From Duganella sp. Root336D2 (GTDB lineage: Bacteria; Pseudomonadota; Gammaproteobacteria; Burkholderiales; Burkholderiaceae_D), in NCBI RefSeq assembly GCF_001425005.1, contig NZ_LMDB01000005.1, forward strand, positions 59,675 to 123,674: a stretch of 64,000 nucleotides of DNA, in the 5' to 3' direction. Under the pieces are notes generated by a model that did no database searches, was not told the origin of the DNA, and saw only the letters and a program-made list of their open reading frames with translations. The stretch's first letter is position 1, and each line of letters opens with the position of its first letter. Positions 51,334-62,000 of the stretch are shown here, in pieces. The translations under genes were made by a program, and so were the position numbers.

Positions 51334-53007
51334 ATGTTGTGCAAGAGGATAGGATTGGCCGCGCAGCTTGCGCTCGGCCTTGGCGCAGCTTTGCCTGCGC
51401 TGGCGCAGGTCGATCCTGCATTGGCAAACCAGGAACTGCAACGCCAGGAACAGCGTGAGCGCGAACGCGCACGCCAGGACGAGGCCAAGGCGGACGTGCG
51501 TCTGCAGCGCGAAGTTAAGGCTACGCAGGCGGTCTGGCCGGAAAACGAATCGCCTTGCTTCCCGATCCGCCGTGTGTTCCTGGAGGGCGAGCTGGCTGGC
51601 CAATTCCAATGGGCGCTGAAAGCGGCGGACGGCGCTCTTGGCCGATGCCTTGGCAGTGCCGGCATCAACGTCCTGGTGGGCGAAGTCCAGAACGCGCTGG
51701 TGGCGCAGGGCTACGTGACCGCCCGCGTGCTGGCAGCCCCGCAGGATTTGCTGAGTAGTGAGCTGCACCTGAAACTTGTGCCTGGGCGCATTCGCGCGTT
51801 GCGTTATCCGGAACAGACGCCGGCGTTCGACAACGCGTTGCCGCTGGCGGCTGGCCAGTTGCTGAACCTGCGCGACATCGAGCAAGGCCTGGAGAACCTG
51901 AAACGCGTACCGGGTGCGCAGGCCGACTTTGAAATCGTGCCTGGCGAGCGGCCCGGCGAAAGCGACCTGCAGGTGAAATGGAAGGGCGGCCGAGCCTATC
52001 GTTTCAGCGCATCGGTGGATGATAGCGGCAGCCGTTCGACCGGCACCTACCAGGGCGGTCTCACGCTATCGGTCGACAATCCCTTCGGCCTGCAAGACCT
52101 GTTCTACTTCACCCTCAACCGCAACGTCCCTGGCGACAGCCCTGGCGGCGAATACGGCACCAGCGGCTATGCCCTGCATTACTCGGTGCCGTTCGAATAC
52201 TGGCTGCTTTCGCTGCAACTGAACGACTACCGTTACCGCCAGACCGTAGCAGGCGCCTTCCACGACTACATCTATCGCGGCACCAGCAACACCGCCGAAT
52301 TGAAGGTTTCGCGCCTTGTATATCGCGATGCCACGCGCAAGACAACGCTGTCGCTGCGGACCTACCAGCGCGGCAGCCGCAACTACATCGACGACATGGA
52401 AGTGGAAGTGCAGCGCCGCCGCATGGCCGGTTTCGTGGCCGGCATCGCGCACAAGGAATTTATCGGCCCCGCCACCCTGGACAGCAACCTGACCTGGAAG
52501 CTGGGCACCAGCTCCTACGGCAGCCTGCCGGCACAGGAAGAAGCCTTCGATGAGGGCACGGCGCGCCCGCGCATTTTCAATGCCGACGTCACGCTGAACT
52601 GGCCGTTGACGAAATCCCTGTCGTACCAGGCCGCATGGCGTCGCCAGTGGAACCGCACCAAGCTGATTCCGCAGGACCGCTTTTCCATCGGCGGCCGCTA
52701 CACCGTACGCGGCTTCGACGGCGAGGCCAGCCTGTCTGCCGAGCGTGGCTGGCTGCTGCGCAATGACCTGAACTGGACCATCCCCGAGAGCCGGCACCAG
52801 CTCTACTTCGCGCTGGACCACGGCGTCGTATCCGGCCCGTCCGCATCACTGCTGCGCGGCACCCGCCTGACCGGTGCTGCGCTGGGCTGGCGCGGCCAGT
52901 TCGGCGGCCTGAGTACCGACTTCTTCGCGGGTAAGCCGGTGAGCAAGCCGCACGCCTTCCGCACCGCCAGCGTTGCCACTGGCTTCAACTTGAACTACGA
53001 ATTCTGA
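51334..53007 (+). CDS. Two-partner secretion transporter TpsB (FhaC/ShlB family)
   Basis: 557 residues. Signal peptide ending PALA-QVDP, a charged linker helix (QELQRQEQRERERARQDEAK), two POTRA domains (FPIRRVFLEGELAGQFQWAL; GYVTARVLAAPQDLLSSELH) and a 16-strand outer-membrane barrel (FSASVDDSGSRSTGTYQGGL onwards). The barrel loop motif is RYTVRGFDGEASL (VRGF, the family's VRGY/F), and the protein ends with FNLNYEF, an aromatic C-terminus. It secretes the exoprotein encoded 5 bp downstream. Confidence 0.95.
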   Translation: MLCKRIGLAAQLALGLGAALPALAQVDPALANQELQRQEQRERERARQDEAKADVRLQREVKATQAVWPENESPCFPIRRVFLEGELAGQFQWALKAADGALGRCLGSAGINVLVGEVQNALVAQGYVTARVLAAPQDLLSSELHLKLVPGRIRALRYPEQTPAFDNALPLAAGQLLNLRDIEQGLENLKRVPGAQADFEIVPGERPGESDLQVKWKGGRAYRFSASVDDSGSRSTGTYQGGLTLSVDNPFGLQDLFYFTLNRNVPGDSPGGEYGTSGYALHYSVPFEYWLLSLQLNDYRYRQTVAGAFHDYIYRGTSNTAELKVSRLVYRDATRKTTLSLRTYQRGSRNYIDDMEVEVQRRRMAGFVAGIAHKEFIGPATLDSNLTWKLGTSSYGSLPAQEEAFDEGTARPRIFNADVTLNWPLTKSLSYQAAWRRQWNRTKLIPQDRFSIGGRYTVRGFDGEASLSAERGWLLRNDLNWTIPESRHQLYFALDHGVVSGPSASLLRGTRLTGAALGWRGQFGGLSTDFFAGKPVSKPHAFRTASVATGFNLNYEF

Positions 53008-53012
53008 GCATC

Positions 53013-56000
53013 ATGAACAAACTTCGCTACCGTATCGTTTTCAACAAAGCACGTGGCATGCTGATGGCAGTGGGAGAGAGCGCCCGCAGCTGCGGCAAAG
53101 GCGCCGGACAGACCGATGCACTCGATAGCTCGGCACCGGCCGCTATCGTTCATCCCGCATTGCGCCGATTGACCTTGCTGTTCGGCGCGGCCTTTGGCGG
53201 ATTCCTCTGGGCCAGCCATGTGCAGGCGCAGATCATTGCCGATCCAAAGGCGCCAAGCCAGAACCAGGCCATCGTGCTGAAGGCGGCCAACGGCGTGCCG
53301 CAGGTGAATGTGCGTGGGCCAAGTGCGGCCGGGGTGTCGCGCAACGTCTATTCGCAATTCGACGTGGCAAAGGGTGGAGCGATCCTCAACAACTCGCGCT
53401 CGAATGTGCAGACCGAATTGGGCGGTTGGGTCGAGGCGAACCCATGGCTGAAAGCGGGCGCCGCGAAGGTGATCCTGAATGAGGTCAACTCCAATAACCC
53501 TAGTGCACTGCGCGGCTACATCGAAGTGGCGGGCCAGAAGGCGGAGGTGGTCATTGCCAACCCGTCCGGTATTTCGGTGGATGGCGGCGGCTTTATCAAC
53601 GTGAGCCGCGCGACGCTGACAACCGGTTCGCCGTTCATGACGGATGGCAGGCTGGCAGGCTACGACGTGCAGCGCGGCCAGATCGTGATCGACGGCGCCG
53701 GCCTGGATGCGAGCAAGACCGACTACACGGCTTTGATCAGCCGTTCGCTGGTGCTGAATGCCGCCGTGTGGGCGCAGCGCCTGAACGTGGTTACTGGCGT
53801 GAACAAGGTGGCAGAAGCCGAATCGCCAACGGTGACCGAGGTTGGTAAAGCAAGCGATGGCGCGCCGCAATTCGCCATCGATGCTTCGCGCCTGGGCGGC
53901 ATGTACGCAAACCAGATTTTCCTGGTCGGTACCGAGGCGGGTGTCGGCGTGCGCAATGCCGGCGAGATCGGTGCGGCGGCGGGGCAGCTGGTCGTCACTT
54001 CCGAGGGGCGCCTGGAGAATACCGGTACGCTGGCGGCCTCCAAGGGCATGCAGGTAACCGTGCGGGATGCGGTCGAGAACAAAGGCAAGATGCAGGCAGG
54101 TGAAGACCTGGCGCTCAAATCGGCTTCCGTGGCCAATGGCGGCAGCATGAACGCTGGCGGGCAATTGCGTGCAGCGGTCACTGGCGATTTCGATAACCGT
54201 GGCGGCTCGGTCGAGGCGCGGCGCATTGAGTTGGGCAGCGCCAATGGCGCCTTGCTGAACGCAGGCGGGAAGATCGTACAAGGCGGTTCGTCTGCGCTGA
54301 ACCTCAACGTTGGCAGCACCAATAACGCGGATGGTGTGTTGGGACAGGCCGTAGCCAGCGCCACCGATGGCGGTACGGGCGCCACGGGCGGCACGAGCGG
54401 CAGCGTTGACGCGGGCGCCGGCACCGGCACCACGGACTCCGGCAGCACGGGCGGAACGGGTGCAGGCAATGGCGCCAGTGGCGGCACCGCCGTCCCAGCG
54501 CTGCCAGCGGGCGAACTCAAATTCGCCACGATGGACAACCAGCACGGCCTGGTCACCGCCACCGGCGGCATCAACCTGGACACGACCGTGTTGAGCAACC
54601 AGCGCGGCCAAGCCAACCTGCGCGCGCTGAAAGTAGACGGCGGCGCCTTGGATAACAGCCAGGGCCAGATCGGCGTGCAGCAAGACGCGACGCTGCAGCT
54701 CTCGAACCTGAATAACCAGACCGGCCGCCTGCTGACCGGCGGCGCCTTCAACGCCACGCTCGGCGAATTCGACAATAGCAGCGGCCTGCTGCAAGCAAAC
54801 AAACTGTCCATCGACGTCGCCCGCTACCTGAACAACGACAGCGGCACCATGCTCCAGCTTGGCGCCAGCGACGCGAGCATCAACGTCGGCGGCAAGCTCC
54901 AGCAAGCGAGCGGCAAGCTGGAAACCGCAGGAAACCTGAACCTGCGCGCCGGTGAAATTTCCGGCGCCGGCAGCAAATTGAACGTCGGCGGCAACCTCGC
55001 CCTGAATAGCGGCACCACCAGCAGCGAGCAAGGCGACTGGCGCATCGGCGGCAACGCGCAATTTGAAACCGGCACGCTGACCAACACTTCCGGCGCCATC
55101 GCCGCTGCTGGCGACCTGTCGCTGAAAGCATCGACGCTCGCCAACCAGCACGGCCAGATTTCCACAGGCGGCCAGGCATCCTTGCAAGTGTCCGGCGATT
55201 TGGACAACACGACCGGCCAGCTGCAAGCCAACAAAGGCTTGTCCCTGGAAGCGGGAGGCGCCGTACGCAATCAGGACGGCTCCATCGAAACTCTGGGCAG
55301 TCAAAGCGGCCTCGCAGTGCAGGCCGCAGCAATCGACAACACCGCGGGCCGCATCGTCAACGCAGGCAGCGGCCCGCTTGCCTTGAAGGCCGCGACGATC
55401 AGCAATAGCGGACAAATCGGCGGCAACGGCGCCATGAATATCGACGCCTCCACGCTGACGAACACCCAGCAAGGCCGAATCACCGCCACCGGCGACCTCA
55501 ATATGAACGTCGCCTCGCTGCTGAAAAACGTAGGCAGCATCAGCAACGGCGGCAGCTTCACTATGTCGCAGGCCCAGTCCGCGCTGCTGAACTCCGGCGC
55601 GATCCTTGCAAAAGGCCCCCTGAAGATCGAGAACAGCTCGATCGACAACCGCAACGGCACGATCGCCACCGCTGAAGGCAGCACCAGCCGCATCGACATC
55701 ACCTCCGGTTCGCTGAAGAACGACACCGGCACCATTCGCGCCGACGGCAGCGCATCGGCGCACATCGCTGGCGACACCAGCAACGCCGGCGGCTACCTCG
55801 GCTCCGGCGGTACGCTGGACCTGCGTGCCGCAGCCGGCATCAACAACGACGCCGGACGCATTGAAAGCCGCGATGAACTGGCGCTGGCAGGCGATACGGT
55901 GACCAACCGCGCAGGCAGCATTGTTTCCACCGGCACCGGCCAATCTTCGCTCACGGTGAATCGCTACATCGCCAACAATGGCTTGATCGGCAGCAACGGC

Positions 56001-59000
56001 GCACTGGCCGTCAGCGCCGAAAGCCTGACCAACGGCACTGGCGGCATTGTCACCGCCATGTCCGACCTGGACTTGAGGGTGCGCTCGGAACTGAATAACC
56101 TTGATGGCCAGATCAGCACCCAGGGCAAACTCAATTTCGACCAGCAGGGCGCATCCCTGCGCAATAGCGGCTCCATCACCGCAAAAGACGCAGCAACCCT
56201 GAACGCCCGCGAACTTGACAACCGCGACGGCCGGATCATCACCGCCAGCGGCTCCGGCATTTCCGCCAACGTCGGCAAGCTGGATAACCGCAGCGGCATT
56301 ATCAGCTCCGGCGCCGACGCAACGGTCACCGTCGGCGGAACGGTCGACAACAGCAGCGGCGAGATCCAGGCCGCGCGCGACCTGCAATTGGGCGCAGGCG
56401 GCGCCATGAACAACACCGGCGGCCTGCTTCAGGCAACCGGCGCAGGCAGCACCATGCACCTGGGCGCCACATCGATCGACAACACGACCGGCCGCATCGT
56501 CAACGTCGGCAGCGGCACTACCAGCGTCGCAGCAACGGCGCACATTGAAAACAGCGGCCAGATCGCAGGCAATGGAAAACTGGACCTGTCCGCCGCATCC
56601 CTGCGCAACCAGTCGCAAGGTACTGTCAGCGCAGGCGGCGACATGTCGCTCGCCGTGCAATCCTCGCTGGACAACGCTGGTACCGTCAGCAGTGCCGGAA
56701 CCTTGCAAACGAATCAAGCCGGCCTGGCGCTGCGCAATAGCGGCACCATGGTCGCCGCGGGCACTATCGACCTGACCGCAGCAAGCATCAACAATGATGG
56801 CGGCAAACTCGCCACGGCACAAGGCTCCAACGCCAGCGTGCAGCTCAACGCCCAAAGTGTCAGCAACAAGAGCGGCACCATCATGTCCGATAACAAAGCG
56901 GACCTGCACGCCAGCGGGGATGTCGACAACAGCGGTGGCCTGCTGCAAGCGCGCACGGACCTGCAGGTTGAAGCCGGCGGCACCGTAAAGAACGACGGAG
57001 GCAATATCGAGTCTGTCTCCGCCGCCAGTACCCTGCACCTGAATGCAGGCGATCTGGCCAACGGCACCGGACGCGTCGTCAACGTAGGCACTGGCGCCAC
57101 GACCGTGGCCGCCGTGCTCGGCATCACCAGCAACGGCACAATCGCAGGCAACGGCGCGCTGGAAATTGCCGCCGCCTCGCTGGAAAACAAAGCCAACGGC
57201 ACAATCGCTTCCGCGCAAGGCATGACAGCCACCGTGAGCGGTTCGCTGACCAATGCCGGCGCCATCAACAGCGGCGGCACCCTGCAAGTCAACGCCAATG
57301 GAGCCTCGGTCAGCAACAGCAAGTTGATCGTCTCGCAAGGCGAAATGACCCTGCACGCAGGAGATTTGAATAACGACGGCGGCCAATTAGCCACCGCCAA
57401 AGGCTCCGGCGCGGCAATGACCATCGGCGCCAACTCGGTCAGCAACCGCAGCGGCGTGATCATGTCCGATGCAGCGGCGACGATCGATAGCGCGGGCAAG
57501 CTTGATAATACCCAAGGCACCGTGCAATCCGCCGGCTCGCTGGACATCGGCACCGCAGGCGCAATGAGCAACAGCGACGGCGTCGTGGAAGCGCTGGCCC
57601 CGAACGCCACGCTCGACCTGCACGCCGGCTCGCTGGCAAACGGCACCGGCCGCATCGTCAACGTCGGCACCAACGCCACAACGGTGAACGTCGACACCAC
57701 CCTGGATAACGCCGGCCTGATCGCCGGTAATGGCAACCTCGCCATGTCCGCAGCCGACCTGGTCAACCGCACTGGCGGCAGCATCGCCGCATCCGGTGGA
57801 AAGCTGGACCTGGCCATTGACCACAGCATGGACAATGCAGGTGCAATGAGCAGCCGCACCGCGTTCACGCTGAACGCAGCCGGTAAGGCAGTAAGCAATA
57901 GCGGCCAGCTTGTCAGCGGCACCGATGCAACCGTTGCGACGGGCGCTTTCAATAACGATGGCGGCCAACTGGTGACGGTCAAAGATGGCGGCGGCAACCT
58001 GCGCCTGGACGCGGACAGTATCAGCAACACCAGCGGCGCCATCGTTGCCGACGGCATCGCAAGCATCACTTCGCGCAGCACCCTGGCCAACCAGGGCGGC
58101 GTCATCGAAACCTCGGCAGCGAACGGCACGCTGGATATCACTTCCAACAGCATCGACAACGGTACCGGCCGTATCGTCAACGTGGGCACAGGCGCAACCA
58201 ACCTGAGCGCAAACGGTGCAGTGACCAGCAACGGCCAGATCGCAGGCAACGGCGTAGTCAACGTGATCGCGGCCACGCTGGACAACGCTAGTGGTGGCAG
58301 CATCTCCTCCGGCGGCAGCCTGAATTTCGGCGTCCGCCAGTCCTTGAGCAGCGCCGGAAAAATCAGCAGTGGCGGCACACTGACCTTCGAACAGGCAGCT
58401 GCGCAGTTCAGCAACAGCGGCCAGATGGCTGCGGCAGGTGCGATCAACATCCACGCCGCCCAAATCAAGAACGACGGCGGCCAAATCGCAACTGCCACCG
58501 CAGGCGGCGCAAACATCACGCTGGACAGCGCGGGCACCATGAGCAACCGCAGTGGCGCCATTGCAGCGGCAGGCAACGCAAGCGTTGTTTCGGCAGCAGG
58601 CTTCGATAACACCCAGGGCCAGGTGCAGGCGGCCGGCAACCTGACGGTCACCACTGGCGGCGCCCTGACCAACAACAGCGGCGCGCTGGAAGCATTGGGC
58701 GCTGGGTCCAAGCTGGACGTGCAGGCCAATTCGATCAGCAGCCTCGCAGGCCGCATGGTCAACGCGGGCACGGCGCGCACCAGCATCACCAGCGCGAGCA
58801 GCATCATCAACAGCGGCACCATGGCCGGCAATGGCGCACTGGTCTTGAATGCGCAGACTGTGCAGAACCAGGCCGGTGGCGTGATCTCCGCCGGAACGAC
58901 GCTGGACCTGGCTGTGCGTCAGCAGCTCGACAACCAGGGCGGCACCATCAGCAGCACCGGCGCGCTCACGTTCAACCAGGCAGGGGCCTCGTTCGCGAAC

Positions 59001-62000
59001 AGCGGCCGCATGGGTTCGGGCGGCGAAATGAGCATCATCGCGTCCAGTATCGCCAACAATGGCGGCCAGCTTTACACGGTGAGCGGCTCCAGTCGCGGCA
59101 TTACGCTGCAAGCCGGCGGCCTGTCCAACCTTGGCGGTGCCGTTTCAGTTGACGGCCAACTACTTGCAACGATTGGCGGCGCGGTGAGCAACAATGGCGG
59201 TACGCTGCACGCCGGCGGCGACCTGAATCTGAATGTCGCCAGCGCCCTGAATAACGGCAGCGGCACCATTGAAGCTGCCGGTCCGGCATCCAGGCTCACG
59301 GTCAACGCCCAATCGGTCAACAGCAACGGCCGCATCGTCAACGCAGGCAGCGGCAACACCAGCGTCACCAGCGCCACCGGCATCACCAATAGCGGCACAA
59401 TCGCAGGCAACGGCGCACTGGAGCTCCACGCCAACACGCTGCAGAACCAGGCAGGCGGCCAGCTCAGTTCCGGTGCAGCCATGCTGCTGGACGTGAACCA
59501 GCAACTCGATAACCAAGGCACTATCGGCAGCAGCGGCACGCTGACCTTCGACGAAGCAGCGGCGAGCTTCAGCAATAGCGGCCAGGTCGCCGTAAAGGGC
59601 AGGGCGCTGATCGACGCATCTTCCTTCACCAACAGCGGCCAGGTCTCCACCGTTGATGGGTACGGGGCCGAACTGACAATCAACACCAACAGTTTCACCA
59701 ACAGCGGCCAGCTCGTGGCAGACGGCAAGGCCACACTCTCCGTTGGCGGCATGGCAAACAATGCCGGCGGCATCGTGCAAGCCGGCACCGACCTGCAGCT
59801 GACATCCGGCAGCGCCTTGCAAAACAATGGCGGCGTTATCGAAGCAGTCGGCGCAGGCAGCACCCTGGCCATCAACAGCGAATCCATCGACAACGGCACC
59901 GGCCGCATTGCCAATAAAGGCAACGGCGCCACCAGCCTCCTGAGCCGCGGCGCAATCACCAATCACGGCACCATCGCCGGCATGGGCAATCTGCTGTTAT
60001 CCGGCACCACGCTATGGAACGGCGTTTCGGGCACTATCGCTTCCGGCCAGGGCATGGACCTGGGAATCAACCAGCAACTGACCAACCAGGGCAAGGTAAA
60101 CAGCGGCGGCACGCTGACCTTCAAGCAAGCCGGCGCTGGCTTCGTCAACAGCGGCCAGGTGCTCTCCGGCGGCAACGCTTACATCTCCGCGCAATACGTG
60201 AACAACGACGGCGGCAGCCTTGGCACCGCAGGAGGTTCCCACGCCGACCTGACGCTGAACACCCCGCAATTGAGCAACGCCGGCGGCCGCATTGCCACCG
60301 ACCGCGACTTGTTCGTATCGGCCGGCGCGGTCGGCGCATTGGGTGAAATCTTCGGTGGCCGCGACCTCGCGATGAGCATGAACGGCGACTTCGTTCAAGC
60401 CGCCGGCGCCCAGCAAGTCCACGCGAACCGCGACTTGAGCCTGACTGTTACCGGCAACATCACCAATAACGGCACTCTTGGCGCGGAAGGCACGTTGACC
60501 CTGAGCGGCAACCAGGTAACCAACCACGCCGGCGCCGTGATCGAAGGCGGCGCAGTCGCCATCCGCGCGTCGGGCGACCTGGCCAATGCCGGCGAGATCA
60601 ACGGCGAAAGTGCGCTCGACCTGGTCGCCGCCAACATCAGCAACACCAGCGGCATTGTCGGCGGCAACGTCACTGTTCGTACCAGCAACCTCAATAACAC
60701 CGGCGCCAGCGCCTTGATCGGCTCCACTGGCAATATGGCGCTCGGTGTGGATGGAACGCTGAACAACCTTCAGGGCGGCACGCTGTACAGCTCCGGAAGT
60801 ATGTTTATTGGCGCTACCAACGGCGGCTTGAGTGCGCAAGTGAATAACGTTTCGTCCACTATCGAGGCGAGCAGCAATTTGGACGTGAATACGGTCACGT
60901 TGCAGAATATTCGAGATAACGCATCGATTGTCCAGGTTACCGGAACGGAAACGGTGAATATGGCAATGCCGTCCTGGTATAGACCTGGTGGAAACCCCAA
61001 CGCCTACGATCCTGGTTCCAGTAACTACACGCCATGGGAGGTTTATTTCGTTAATCCGGCAGACATTCTGGAATCGGAAAAACGTATCACGCCTGACGGT
61101 TATGAGATTACCCGAGCGGTGATACGCACCCATGCCAACGACTCAGCGTTCTTCAGTGCCCTCAGTGGTTACTTTGCTAAATGGGGTTCCCGTAGCCGCA
61201 TTCCAACGAGCGATGGCGTAAGGGTCATTTATTACTACGAAAGCCGTACTGCGACCAATCCTGACCAAGGTGGCGCCGCGAAGGATGCATATCAGCTGCC
61301 AGACAGCCGTCAGGTTGAGTGGAATACGCCGGAGTATAACTTCTCCAGTGCATATGGCAGCTGTAGCACGAACTGCCTCCGTATCGTGACCCAGCCGGCA
61401 TATGACGATCCGGAACATACCATCCTGCGACATACGGAAAGGCATACTGGCACGCAGACTTCCGATCAACTGGAAGAAAAGCGTGTGGCAAACCACACTG
61501 TCGTCGAGGACCAGGTCTCCCCGAGCGCTGGCAAAGCTGGCCAGATCCTCTCCGGCGGAAATATGCGCTTGACGGTCACCAATACACTGGACAACACCCT
61601 TAGCGAGATTAAAGCCCTTGGCACATTGGACGTAGCCGGCAGGCCCGTTATTGTCAACGACGGGACAAAACTGCTTAGGAGGCACAGTTTCAGCGGTACG
61701 TTCACGACGTATACCGGCCGTTACACTGCAGCCTGGAGCAATCGCGATATCAACCACGAAATTGGCGCGATGAGCGGAACGATGTTGGGTGAGCAGGGTG
61801 TGTTCATCAGCGCTCGCAGCTTCCGCAATGTGGACCGTAGCGCTGGTACAGTAGGCAATTTCCGCGACTCCGTCGATGTGATCGGGAGCGGCGCAAATAG
61901 CGCCGCCAGCGGCGGTGCGCATGCCAGCGCTGGCGGTGGAAATGGTGGCGGCGCGGGCGCCAACGTGTCCGGCAGCGCAGCTGGCGCATATGCCAACCTG

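Noticed and set aside
55350..60478. CRISPR-like or minisatellite array
   Set aside because: The repeats are in-frame protein repeats with diverged DNA and no constant short repeat-spacer pattern.
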